DNA of 64,000 nt, taken from NCBI GenBank assembly GCA_963971535.1, contig OZ020598.1:101481947-101545946 (forward strand), read 5' to 3'. This DNA is from Notolepis coatsorum. Lineage: Eukaryota; Chordata; Actinopteri; Aulopiformes; Paralepididae. Position numbers and translations under genes: made by a program. Positions 52,017-64,000 of the stretch are shown in pieces. The number at the start of each line of letters is the position of its first letter. The stretch's first letter is position 1. The notes under the pieces are model-generated. The model was given only the letters and a program-made list of their open reading frames with translations. It searched no databases and had not been told where the DNA came from.

Positions 52017-53205
52017 CCACAGTTACAACAATTGTTAGCTACTATTAAATACATGTAGCTCAGTACAAGTCAACTTCAGCAAAAACATATGAAATAATAT
52101 GAAATGAAAGACAGTGTGTAAGCATTAATTAAACCGAAATACAAAAACAACGGTTCATACCTGTTATTGAACCAACACAGCACACACAAAACATGGCGTG
52201 AGCTACCATCATCACCGTGTAGTCCACCTGTGATTGCCAAACAGAATACTAGTTAGCACACAACGGTACTGTGGCTGTTTTACACAGGGTGAATTAATGT
52301 CATCACACAACAGGGTATTTCAGTACCAAAACCAAAACATAAATCAATTTTACAAAGTTATACATAGCAATTAAACCAGATATTAGATAACCGAAAGGGC
52401 GTACCTCTGCTCTCGTTCATGACAAACTCAAAGAGAGCGATCACTTCCGCCGGCGTGTCTCTCGTCGACAAACCGGCTAAACCATTTTGTACATTGGTTG
52501 AAAGTATTTACTATACAACAATTACTCAACTGGAAAGATGACCTATCCTCTCTAAACCCATTATAAAAGACCAAAAAGGATTTCGTTTGGAGAATCAATA
52601 ACTCAATATGAGGAAATTAATATAAACTAGTAACCAAGGCACCCCTCCAAAAACACTAGAGTGAGCTCGGTCCACTTTGTTCCTTCAAAGTAAGAGTGTT
52701 TCCGTCTTGGCCTACTTATTTAAGATGAAAGATAACAGTTTCTGTCCATGATTCTAGCATAACAACTTCACTCTGCTACATTCTCCCCTACTGTTTTATG
52801 CCAGATCATGGACAGTGTTCCCTTCAATCAACTCAACAGCGTAAGTATAAACCAAAGAAATAGAAAAAAAAATAAAAAATTACAATAAGTCAACGCGTCA
52901 CATGTAACTCAGTGTATTCCCTTAATTCCAAACCTAGAAAATAGGTTGACCAGCTCAAAAGCTATCCGGTGAAGGATCAGGAAAAATAAAGGGGTAGCTA
53001 ATCCCTCATCTAACCATAGAAAAAAAACATGCCATGTACATATTTATACCATGGAATACACCAAAATTACCAAATCATGTCTAATGCAATAGACAACCAT
53101 AACTACCAGTATGACCCAAAGAAAATCACACAGCAAAATCAAAGAAAGAAAAGAAAAAAAAATTATAATTAAAAAGAATCACTAAAAAAAAAATCGAGAC
53201 ATCTT

Positions 53206-54936
53206 TTAAGATGACAGCAGCGTCCTGACTCTCTGTACAGCCATCGTCTGAATGAGCCTGTTAACTGGCCTGATCAACCTCCCCAGCCTAGTGTAAACCC
53301 CTAGAGGTACCCCAACTACACTCGGTTTGACAGTGACAACGGCCGATTCAGGTTCACTCACTGGTACAAGTAAGGATGAACTACAAGGGGCCTCCTCCGA
53401 AGCCATCATATCTCCAGTGAATGATTCCACAGTTGTCGTGTCTGACGACTGATCACTATCCTGATAAACAATTACAGAGTATGACTCCTCTGATTCAACA
53501 TCTGCATCTGGTCCCTCCATCCAAAAGTGCCGTGGTTTCTTCAGTTTACACTCCTGCTCCCCACCATTATGTGTCTCAAGTGTAATTCTATGATGTTGAT
53601 CACTACCCATACTCCCCACCTGCTCCTCTGCCGGCTCTGATACACCCGTCCCTGTCCCGGTATCTACTACCCCCTCCACACTAGACTCAGGAAGATGAGC
53701 AACCCACCGGGCAGTTCTCAGCTCATCCTGATCAGAATCATCTGTCATTTCCTCACTCGGAACAGTGCCAGGAATAGACACTTCAATCTCTGGCTCGTCC
53801 CATGACGGCAGAGGCAGGAAATTGACGGGCATAATCAAGTTCCTATGAACAGTCTTAATCCTCCCTGTGACAGGATGACGGATACTGTATATGTTCAGCA
53901 CACTGTTTTTACACACTACAGTATAGACGGCACTCTCCCAGCGGTCAGCTAGCTTTTTCTTGCCTCGCTCCCCCTTATTTGCCAGTAAGACCCGATCCCC
54001 CTTCTCTACCAAATGTCCCTTTAACTGTCTGTTATACACCTCAGCTTGCCTGGTCTGTTGCTTCTCAGCATGCTTTTGAGCAAGTGCCATTGCTTCCCTC
54101 AGATCCTTTCCCAGTGACTGGACATACTTATCCACATCCACCGTATCTCCATCCAAAAGGACACTCTCAAACATGACATCGACAGGTAATCTTGGAGTGC
54201 GGCCAAACATCAAAAAGAAGGGTGGGAGCCCTGTGGTCTCATGCACTGTGCAATTATAAGCAAACGTCAAAGTGTTCAACATCTGAGGCCATTTCACCTT
54301 GGAACGAGGTGGCAAAGCACGGATCATACTACCTAAAGTGCGGTTTAGACGCTCTGCTTGTCCATTTCCCATAGGATGGTATGGCGTGGTATGGGATTTT
54401 TCAACCCCTGCCATCTGAAGCATTTCTGCTATGAGTGCACTCTCAAAATTAGCCCCTCTGTCGCTATGAATGCAGGCTGCAAAACCATAAACAGAAAAAA
54501 AATTATTCCAGAGCACTCTGGCCACCGTCTTTGCAGATTGATTGGGACACGGATAAGCACACGCTAGTTTGGTAAAATGGTCAGTTATAACAAGCACATC
54601 AATGGACTTATTATTGGCATCCTCAGCCGACCAAAAGTCAATACACACCAACTCCAGTGGTGCAGTGGTGACTATAGATACCAGCGGAGCCCTAGCCTCC
54701 GGCTCAGGTGCTTTGCTCAGTACACATCTCTTACAATGACTCACATATTCTTTGACATCCTTTTCCATGGAGTCCCAATAGAAACGTTGTCTAGTGAGCC
54801 ACAATGTGCGCTGCTGGCCCTGGTGACCAGCCTCATCATGTACCCCTTTCAGCACCTGTCCTCTCAGAGCGCTTGGTACAACATATTGAAAGACCTTCTT
54901 CTTACTCACAACGTGTTTTGAAACACGGTACAACAC
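53206..54936 (-). CDS. Copy B: Gypsy-type integrase (fossil element part)
   Basis: Counterpart of 9878-11608, 576 residues, with the same zinc-binding, DDE and GPY/F-like regions. Confidence 0.9.
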   Translation of the reverse strand: MLYRVSKHVVSKKKVFQYVVPSALRGQVLKGVHDEAGHQGQQRTLWLTRQRFYWDSMEKDVKEYVSHCKRCVLSKAPEPEARAPLVSIVTTAPLELVCIDFWSAEDANNKSIDVLVITDHFTKLACAYPCPNQSAKTVARVLWNNFFSVYGFAACIHSDRGANFESALIAEMLQMAGVEKSHTTPYHPMGNGQAERLNRTLGSMIRALPPRSKVKWPQMLNTLTFAYNCTVHETTGLPPFFLMFGRTPRLPVDVMFESVLLDGDTVDVDKYVQSLGKDLREAMALAQKHAEKQQTRQAEVYNRQLKGHLVEKGDRVLLANKGERGKKKLADRWESAVYTVVCKNSVLNIYSIRHPVTGRIKTVHRNLIMPVNFLPLPSWDEPEIEVSIPGTVPSEEMTDDSDQDELRTARWVAHLPESSVEGVVDTGTGTGVSEPAEEQVGSMGSDQHHRITLETHNGGEQECKLKKPRHFWMEGPDADVESEESYSVIVYQDSDQSSDTTTVESFTGDMMASEEAPCSSSLLVPVSEPESAVVTVKPSVVGVPLGVYTRLGRLIRPVNRLIQTMAVQRVRTLLSS

Positions 54937-55074
54937 TCCTAATTTGGTTGTGAGTTTTCCCCACTGTCTCAGTGTGCGGTTTGTTTCTTTCGACTCATGA
55001 ACTCTCTCTCTTCGAGATGGGCGGCGGCCTCTATCTACAAAGAATTTGACTCTACCAGTAACAGGGTCCTGGCA

Positions 55075-55770
55075 CTACTTGTCGTACAATTCCTCATGAG
55101 TGAGGACAGGCAATGGGCTCTGTCCCATGGACACCAACCTTTCTAACTGCTGCACATGAGAGACTGCTCTCATAGCTGCGCCATCCTCCCAACAGCGATG
55201 TGTGTGGAGTACAGCAGATACCTCTTCACGGGATATGCTCCCACTGTCACTACCCACCTCACCACTGGCCTTAAGTGAACTCTGAGTGGACAACCCTAGG
55301 CCCTTCCTCCTCACCTCTGGTTCCTCACAGGTAAGACGGAACATGTTCTGCACGTCATCCACCTCCAAACCCTTAGCCTCCCTCAACAAGACATCATACG
55401 AGGTCCTTGTCAGCCTGTGCATCACCCTAGGCTTAGTAAAAGGCTCCCTGCTCAGTGCATCAGCTACTGTATTTTTAGGCCCAGGAATGTACTGAATGTC
55501 AAAATCAAAAGGTGCCAGCTTAGCCACCCATCTCTGCTCGCATGCATCGAGTTTTGGCTTTGTGAGGATGTACTTAAGTGGATTATTATCTGTCCACACT
55601 TTAAATTTATGTCCTCGCAGCCAATGGCTAAACTTGTCGTGTATAGCCCATTTCATGGCGAGAAACTCAAGCCTATGAGCTGGATATTTAGACTGAGCAT
55701 GATTCAAAGATTTACTAGCAAAAGCTATGGGCCTGGCTGTGCTACACCCTTCCTGCACTTGTGAAAGCAC
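55075..55770 (-). CDS. Copy B: Gypsy-type RNase H region (fossil element part)
   Basis: Counterpart of 11747-12442, 231 residues, with the same motifs. Confidence 0.88.
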   Translation of the reverse strand: MLSQVQEGCSTARPIAFASKSLNHAQSKYPAHRLEFLAMKWAIHDKFSHWLRGHKFKVWTDNNPLKYILTKPKLDACEQRWVAKLAPFDFDIQYIPGPKNTVADALSREPFTKPRVMHRLTRTSYDVLLREAKGLEVDDVQNMFRLTCEEPEVRRKGLGLSTQSSLKASGEVGSDSGSISREEVSAVLHTHRCWEDGAAMRAVSHVQQLERLVSMGQSPLPVLTHEELYDK

Positions 55771-57722
55771 AGCTCCCAGTCCACTAGTTGTTCCTTGGAA
55801 AACTTCTCCAACATGTCATGAGACGGGTGATCAACAAAGTCTTTGATGGAAGCCATCGTTACTGTACCAGTCACCACAAGCTACTCGATTTACTTTACAG
55901 TCACGAAGAACCACTAACGAACCACGAAGAACCACTAAAGAACCACTGAAAAACCACTAAAGAACCACTGAAGACCCCCTAACGAACCACCGAAGAACCA
56001 CGAAGAACCACTGAAGAATGCTAATGCCAATAATAACAACCAGAAGGGAACGCGGTGGAAATGTGAGCTCTACGGAGCGCACCTTTCTAGTTTGCAAAAA
56101 AAAAATAAAATAAAAAATAAAACACAACCACCCTGAAATAAATAGACGTGTCATACACGCAGGAGGTCAGGTGCTAACAGGTATGCTCACCAAACACTCA
56201 AACAAACAAAATAAATTCAATAAACAAATCCAAACAGGTGCGCCTTCTAACCTGATATGACTACATATGCTTCTACATCTAAACTGCAGTCAAAACCGGC
56301 CCACCACATGTCTACCCTAAGAAACACTAAATCAGGCCCTACCACACTACCTGTGTTTTCTGGCCCCCTAATCTACCTACCCTTAAACTAATGCCCTGTA
56401 GACCTAACCATCTTCAACCACACCTGCTACCAGTCAAAGATCATACTTGACCATCCACCCGTCCAGTACATGATACGGTACCAGACAAGTAGATGGTGCT
56501 AATCACTTCCCTGACTGCCCCATGAGTATGTGGTGCACAGGAAGCTAACCAACAACCAGAAAATACTGTCCCTATCTACATGTGGTGCCCACTAAACTAT
56601 ATATTTTAACAGCATAAGTAGTCACATCAAATTACAAACAAATAAGGCATACTCACCTGTTTGATGAAACGGCTCAAGCCCCCACGTTACATAATATGTA
56701 ACGAACACCACCCAAACCATAACACCATGACACCCCGTGTAACACAAAAAAAAACCACCAAACAAATTTCTAGGGGTAAATATCCCGGACGAGCGCCCAA
56801 CTGTTACGACCCTGGCTCAAAGGCCCGCAACCTATGTGCAAACCAACACCAAAACCCTGTGCTCAAACTCAAAATGCTACTCTATCAAGGAATTACTGGT
56901 GTAAACTAAAGTACAAGGACAGAAGACCGTGATAGCTATCTGTTACCCAACACTCCTCTAAACACAGACCCTGCATGTGTGTTACCAGGGCTGGTTTTAA
57001 AGCTGCCAGCAGGTAACCAATCAGCACCAATTGGCTAATTGGCAGCCCTCACCTGCATGCCCCGTGACACAGGAGTGATCAGGTCTGCATGCACAGTGAC
57101 ACAGGAGTGATCAGGCTCCTGGTACATAACACCACACTACAGGAGGTGAACATTTTACTAACACACTACAGACGGTTAACCTTTCACTACCACACTACTG
57201 AAGGTGAACCTTTCACTATCACACTACAGACGGTTAACCTTTCACTACCACACTACAGAAGGTTAACCTTTCACTACCACACTACAGAAGGTTAACCTTT
57301 CACTACCACACTACAGGAGGTGAACCTTTCACTATCACACTACAGACGGTTAACCTTTCACTACCACACTACTGAAGGTGAACCTTTCACTATCACACTA
57401 CAGACGGTTAACCTTTCACTACCACACTACAGAAGGTTAACCTTTCACTACCACACTACAGACGGTTAACCTTTCACTACCACACTACAGAAGGTGAACA
57501 TTTCGCTATCACACTACAGACGGTTAACCGTCTGTAGTGTGGTCGTGAAAGGTACACCTTCTATAGTGTGGTACTGAAAGGGTTAACACCGAACAGTTAG
57601 ACTGTGGAGCCACTCAAGAGTGATCTGACATGAGAGGGAGGGGGACGTAAAGACAAGATGCTGGTTACATTCATCCCTCCTCTGAGACCGCTGGGTGTGT
57701 CTGGCAAGTTCAATGTGGCTGG

Positions 57723-58730
57723 CAGTGTTGTAGTACTCAAGTCTGAGTCCTCGACTGATTTTCAGAACTTGTGACTCGACTTGGACTCGAGCACTGATGA
57801 CTCGGACTTGGACTTGGACTCGAGCATTGACTGCATTCTGACTCGGAAGGTGCAGACAAGGATTGATTGATAAATTATTGTTTATTGATAAATAGTTATT
57901 AATTATTTTTTTTTATCCACATTTTCTCCTAATTTTCTATTTTTCTCCCATCCCAAAATTGTATTGCCAATTCTCCTCTCCCCTGTCTTGAACATTGCTA
58001 GACTATGCCCCCCACTGGTCGGCTGTGGTGAGGATAGAAGCCTTGCATCACGTGTCCCCTCCGGTACACGAGGAGGCAGCCTGTCGCATCTTTTCACCAG
58101 ACAGCGCGGACTCTCAGTGGCGAGGAGTAACGTGTGGGAGGCTCACGCTGCCCCCGATACTTCCTGTCTCTGCTGTGCAGGCGTCACCCAACCGACCTGT
58201 AGGAGTCGCTGTCCACAACGTCCAATTCCCACCCATCGACTTTCCACCCGCTGACTCTGCCAAATGAGCCAGTATGACGGCCGGCCCAAGTCGAAGGCAA
58301 TGCTGAGACTGTGATTCGATACCGGAGTCTCTTGCATTGGTGACGAGCGCAATATCCGCTACGCCACCCAGCCGCCTAATATAGTTATTCTTTTTATATA
58401 TTTTTTGTAATAGGCCCTAATCATTTGGCATAATAAATTGATGGCTAGTGCATTTGTTTGGCTATTGTGTCACAAAGTAAATACATTTTTTGAAATGGTG
58501 ACCGCTGTGTCATTTGTGTTTAATGTAGACTTTTCTTTATTTGTATGTCCGCTCTTTGACTGCCAGAGTGGAGTGGACTCAACATTGATGACTTGGACTC
58601 AGACTCGGACTAGGATAATGAGGACTTGACTCGGGTTCTTCTTTGGTGACTCTGACTTCAACTCAGACTTGCACACTGGGGACTCGAGACTCGACTCAGA
58701 CTCAAGATTTAGTGACTCGACTACACACTG
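57723..58730. mobile_element. Copy B: hAT-type MITE with nested SINE
   Basis: Counterpart of 14396-15404. The SINE is at about 57901-58380 on the minus strand. Confidence 0.75.
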
Positions 58731-58896
58731 GTGACTGGAGCCCTTCATCTTCAGCCAGGACACAATCCCGCCGTTCACCGCAACGCGCTGCCATTTCAAC
58801 ATTAAAGGGATAGTTAAAATGTTTGGACCCCTAGAAATATTTCTTACTTACCGATGATGATGTTGATGGGTAGAAACCTCTCTCTCAGTACAATAT

Positions 58897-59446
58897 GTTC
58901 CTCATACTAGCTCCGGATAGTTAGCTACAAACCATGCTGTTTCTCATACTAGCTCCGGATAGTTAGCTACAAACCATGCTGTTCCTCATACAAGCTCCGG
59001 ATAGTTAGCAACAAACCAATGCTGTTCCTCATACTAGTTCTGGATAGTTAGCTACAAACCAATGCTGTTACTCATACTAGCTCCGGATAGTTAGCTACAA
59101 ACAATGCTGTTCCTCATACTAGCTCCGGATAGTTAGCTACAATAAACCATGCTGTTCCTCATACTAGCTCCAGATAGTTAGCTACAAACCATACTGTTCC
59201 TCATACTAGCTCCGGATAGTTAGCTACAAACCATGCTGTTCCTCATACTAGCTCCGGATAGTTACCTACAAACCATGCTGTTCCTCATACTAGCTCCGGA
59301 TACTTATCTTCAAACCATGCTGTTCCTCATACTAGCTCCGGATAGTTAGCAACAAACCATGCTGTTCCTCATACTAGCTCCGGATAGTTAGCTACAAACC
59401 AATGCTGTTCCTCATACTAGCTCCGGATACTTATCTACAAACCATG
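58897..59446. repeat. Copy B: 42-bp minisatellite
   Basis: Same unit and unit number as 15571-16120. Confidence 0.95.
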
Positions 59447-59586
59447 ACACACTTTCAACAAATAACATATACTATGTAAAACATAAATATATACATACAA
59501 CTATGAGCCATGGAGAAATACTGTTCTGCGCAATATAAATATATGACTAGGCACAGCTTCAAAGTATCCCTCAGATGACACCTGAT

Positions 59587-59721
59587 GACACCTGCAAAGG
59601 GTCCAACTCAGCACCACATACAACACCTGCAAAGGGTCCAACTCAGCACCACATACAACACCTGCAAAGGGTCCAACTCAGCACCACATACAACACCTGC
59701 AAAGGGTCCAACTCAGCTTCC
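59587..59721. repeat. Copy B: 35-bp tandem repeat
   Basis: Counterpart of 16261-16395. A GAGAGTAG insertion lies just downstream. Confidence 0.93.
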
Positions 59722-60954
59722 TCTCTGGTACAGGTAGCAGCCAAAGGGATTAGAGAGAGTAGGTCTTAGCTACACCACTTCATGCCGTCTCACAACTAGT
59801 TCACCATTAGAGGCCAATTCAGAAAACTCCACCTGTTTTCACAGTTCCTTCGTATTTTGCGATAAATAATGGTTGTTGGGAAAAAAAATTTGGATCATTG
59901 CAATCGTGAAACCATTACAACAGCGTATTACAACAAATAATTGATATTTCCAGCTAGTGTGCCATAGTCCAAACTGTACACAGTGTTCTGCCTTTATTTT
60001 TAATGAATCAATAAAAATTTATTTAAAAAATTGTGTGGGGAACGAAGGAAGAGGTGGAAGGGTATTCAATTAAGTGTGGCTTGATTTGTTTATAGTCTTG
60101 TATAATGTGAACGATGGCTTAATTCATCGCGTTGTGCGAGTTATGACACCACTTTTGAGGTTGCCGCTCGAGTCTGTCAGGTGTACCGTCGGCCAGGTCT
60201 GTTATACAATTGATTGAACAAACTCAAAGGGACTTTCTAAGTGAGAGAGAGAGGGGGTGGAAAGTATTTGGCTCAATTGAGCCCAACTTTCAACTAATCA
60301 TATCTCTTTGAAATGTCTTGAAAGTCAAGAAGTTGGGAATAACAAAAGGTTGACTATACGTCTTGAAATGTAACTGAACAGCCTTTAAAGGTAGAATCTG
60401 TAATGCTGTCAAACAGTGACCTCCAGGCAAAGGAGTCCCGGTTGGTATTGCACTTTGTTTTTCATGTTTTGTTCTGGTCTGATATGCGGGATGAAGTTCA
60501 GTGGGGATAGGGGTTGTTATTAGGGATGCACTGATTTTCAGTCCTGATACCGATACCAAATACCGATCCGATGGTTCAATTAATAAACTGTATGCCTCAC
60601 TGTGTGGAAGAGACTGGGATCATTCTTTTGTGCAAGGCAACATCAGGCTTGACTTAAAACATTACTTTCCTAACTTAGTGAACTTTATTTATTATTATAT
60701 TATATTATTATATACATTTTTATTTATTTTTCCAAATCCGATATATTATTTTTAATTTTCTTATACCCGATCCAGCTATTTTAGTCATATCGGGCCGAGA
60801 GAGATCAGGAGAAATTCACATTATAACAGGTTACTAAACTCCAACCCACACATCAGACCAAAACAACAAATGTGAACAGAGTGCGGTATCAAGCAGGGCT
60901 ATTTTTCCCAGAAATTGCTGTTTGATGGCATTACATATTCTAACGTTAAATAAC

Positions 60955-60958
60955 CCCC

Positions 60959-61010
<52 letters not shown>
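60955..61010. repeat. Copy B: (CA)n, expanded
   Basis: Counterpart of the tract at 17628-17654, about twice as long. Confidence 0.95.
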
Positions 61011-61013
<3 letters not shown>

Positions 61014-61624
61014 CATGTTTTTCATGGTTAACCACTCCTGGGGGTGTGACTTTGACTATACACATTGTTATTTGTGCAGAACTTGTCACCAGAGTGCCCT
61101 TTTCCCATTATTCCCCTGCAGAGCTCTGTACCTCCCTGAAATGTGTGATGTCACTAACAGATCGAACATATCACGGTGCAATGTGTGGTAAGTAGAGACT
61201 TTAGCTTCAACATACACAGCAAGCTGAGTAGGTATATTTACATGTCCTGAAAGAAAATGCTGCTGACTTGGAATTTGTGGTGAATATCAATGGGTGCTTT
61301 TTGTCGATAGATAATTTCATTCTCAATGAGGGTGAAGGTGCAGAGATGCCATTTTCAGTAGTTTATTGACTTGGTGGAAAAAACGTATCTATACAAATTG
61401 TTAGTCAATATAGACAATTTGTTAAGGGTTTAAAATACATCAGGATGGGATATTTTAAAGGAACCTGAACAGACAAAGAAAAAGAAGAGATGGCCCACAG
61501 TTTGGCTTGACCTACATCTCAGGTAATATCAGGCTATCAATTTTGAGGCGGAGAGATATGCCAGTGGTGATACCTCTTTCTGAACTGTTAACTCACTGTT
61601 CACAGATGACTCATGCGTATGTTG

Positions 61625-61797
61625 TATATTGTGTATATGTATATTGACTTTACCTACTTTTTTACTTCTTAATTATTTTTACTTACTTTCTCTTTACTGT
61701 ATGTGGCACACTCTCAGGGGCTCAGAAGAAACAAGCATTTCATTATAAAGTACTCTATTTTGTTCTGACAAATAAAAATAAACTCGAACTTGAACTC
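61625..61797 (+). mobile_element. Copy B: LINE 3' UTR tail
   Basis: Counterpart of 18270-18440. Confidence 0.55.
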
Positions 61798-62622
61798 ACT
61801 GTTCACTGATGACTCATGCTTATGTTAACTCACTGTTCACTGATGCTTATTCTAACTCACTGTTCACAGATGACTCATGCTTATTTAAAAAGGAAACAAG
61901 CAACCTCAAAAATAAGAGAAAGACAGCAAAAGAGACAGGGTCACTATACCTATTTCCTCTTGTAGCCTCTTGTAAGCCTCTTGAGTTGTTTTGAACATCG
62001 GGGGAGTTGAACCAATCACACTTCAAGTTGCACCTTGAGTCCCTCTCCCTTTTCACATGTCCAGAAAGTTGATACCCTTTTCAACTCTGTTCAGACTTGT
62101 CTGCAGCGCCTGGCAGTTCACGGAAGGTCACAACTTCACTTATTTAAAGCTACAATATGTAGCTCACATTCATGCTGTCAAACCAATATTGATTATGTTG
62201 ATAGCAAAGATAGGGAGAGGGAGTGCTTTCACAGTGTTTTACTTATTTACATATCATATTAAAACACACAACAGGACATATAAACATTACCCACCAACTC
62301 CAACCACCCCCACAGTGAAGCAGAGGGTGCGTCGGTCTGCCCTATTAGCACATATATATTTATTCCCCCCCACTGTGCCACAGCAGTGTTTTAGTCACCG
62401 CTCAGACATAAAGACTGCCAAACTGCGGTGTTGGTTTCTTCCATGAGAATGAGGCAGCATGAACTAGCTGCCTGACAGCCCTGTGTTGTGTGTTGCTGGT
62501 GGAGATATAGCTTTATGGTAGATATGGTCTATATATAGATATATGGTTTATATTCCATACATTGCACATATTCCATATACAGCCATAGAACACTCCATGC
62601 AATTTATTGAGGAAATTCAATG

Positions 62623-63026
<404 letters not shown>

Positions 63027-63200
63027 TAATTGCTGTGACTTGGGGTCATTTCTTAACCCTCTACATAGGCAAATGTTTGCCTGGACATAGTGTTATATAT
63101 TTGCCATTCCTGAGCTTATTCTTTGAGTCAGTATCAAGTGTCATATATTTTCTGAACCTACCCTTTATTTATGGTGCAGTGTCATGTCACCATCATACGC

Positions 63201-63492
63201 TAGGGGCGACAGTGGCTCAGGAGGTAGAGCAGTCGTCTTATCCGGAGGTTCCCGGTTCGAGACACTTAACCCCTAACTGCTTACAATTTGTTCCTTACAT
63301 TTTTCCCATTCACTCACAGACCGACGGCGGAGGCAACCATGCAAGGTGCCAACCTGCTCATCGGGAGCAGTTAGAGGTTAAGTGTCTTGCTCAAGGACAC
63401 TTTGACATGATACCCTGGAGGAGCGGGAATCAAACTGGGAACCTCCGGATTACCAGACGACTGCTCTACCTCCTAAACCACTATCGCCCCTA
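63201..63492. mobile_element. Copy B: inverted SINE pair
   Basis: Counterpart of 20368-20659. Confidence 0.75.
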
Positions 63493-63956
63493 GAGAGACC
63501 TGAGCTGTGCAGAGATGGCTGCAGTGAGCGGTTTTGTGTAGACCCACTTCCTCCGGGCAGCAGGGTTGAGTGTAATACACTCCAGAGTCCACTTGCCTTT
63601 TTTCAATAGGTGTGAACTGTCACAACAAGATATTTAATCAGAAAGAGAATGATGGAATCCGATCACACCATTGTAGTTGGCACCATTTCACAATAGGGGT
63701 TGCATTGTTTGGACCCACCCTGTAGCTTTCCAGTAATTAGTTGACCAGGTTGTCCACCCATGTCGTGATCCTTGAAGGTCCTATATATTATTTCTGGTTA
63801 CCAACCTTTTACAACAGTCCATGTCAGATTTCCAAAGAAAGGAGGGTTTGCCCCCCTGGGTAACCAGGTAGGTTGTAGTTATAGCAGCAACACACTGAAT
63901 TTAATTTGATATTACAGGTCAGTGGTGCAGAGGGAAATGGATTATTGCTTAGAAAA

Positions 63957-64000
63957 CAACACCACCACCACCAACAACAACAACAACAACAACAACAACA
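63957..64000. repeat. Copy B: (CAC)n/(CAA)n, cut by window end
   Basis: Fewer CAC units than copy A. The right end is outside the window. Confidence 0.95.

Larger units (their letters stand above)
50157..57131 (-). mobile_element. Copy B: Ty3/Gypsy-type LTR element (fossil)
   Basis: LTRs at 50157-50486 and 56802-57131, CCACA duplications at 50152-50156 and 57132-57136, polypurine tract after 50486, and tRNA-Pro-like primer site at 56782-56799. The LTR pair shows the same four differences as in copy A, so one ancestral insertion is shared by both copies. Confidence 0.93.
49881..57582. mobile_element. Copy B: piggyBac-like MITE with minisatellite body
   Basis: TTAA at 49877-49880 and 57583-57586 bounds CCCTTTCA..TGAAAGGG ends. 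The 29-bp arrays are at 49881-50156 and 57132-57542, with about two units fewer on the left than in copy A. The LTR element is inserted at the same base. Confidence 0.75.

Overview
The window looks like intergenic or repeat-rich DNA of a ray-finned (teleost-type) fish. The basis is the repeat content: L2/CR1-type LINEs with short repeated 3' tails, an L1/Tx1-type LINE, hAT and piggyBac-like non-autonomous DNA transposons with clear target-site duplications (TSDs), tRNA-derived SINEs, Ty3/Gypsy-type LTR elements, and very long (GT)n, (CA)n, (GA)n and (AAT)n microsatellites. I found no convincing host protein-coding gene, rRNA or functional tRNA. Every long reading frame belongs to a mobile element.

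The dominant structure is a repeat of about 21 kb. Positions 1-21218 (copy A) recur in the same orientation at 43423-64000 (copy B), almost base for base, across a run of exactly 200 N at 43164-43363. The copies differ by scattered substitutions, microsatellite and minisatellite lengths, and a few clean indels: 28 bp, 90 bp, 904 bp, and 381 bp of extra AAT repeat. The fixed-size gap at the junction makes a retained second haplotype (false duplication in the assembly) at least as likely as a true tandem segmental duplication.

Copy A layout: L2/CR1-type LINE remnants (290-2060); two hAT-type elements (2109-2452, 2563-3242); GA, GT and CA microsatellites (3570-4425); a foldback plus LINE remnant (4637-5630); a piggyBac-like terminal-repeat element whose body is a 29-bp minisatellite (6497-14255), into which a 6,975-bp Ty3/Gypsy-type LTR element inserted (6830-13804, TSD CCACA); a hAT-type MITE hosting a SINE (14396-15404); 42-bp and 35-bp minisatellites (15571-16395); further LINE tails and short direct repeats; an (AAT)n; an inverted SINE pair (20368-20659); and a (CAA)n.

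Central single-copy part (21219-43163): a 5'-truncated L1/Tx1-type LINE (23366-27531, 15-bp TSD) interrupted by a young non-autonomous LTR element (23912-27199, 656-bp LTRs) that carries one 745-residue proline/serine-rich repeat frame and no recognisable pol; LINE fragments; a 2.4-kb hAT-like element (29460-31869); hairpins; a nearly full-length L2/CR1-type LINE on the minus strand (33594-37200); an L1/Tx1-type LINE with an uninterrupted 1243-codon ORF2 (38124-41855); and a GGAGA satellite that runs into the assembly gap.

The elements form a nested record. LTR elements inserted into older DNA transposons and LINEs. The LTR pair of the Gypsy-type element carries the same four differences in copies A and B, so that insertion is older than the split between the two copies.
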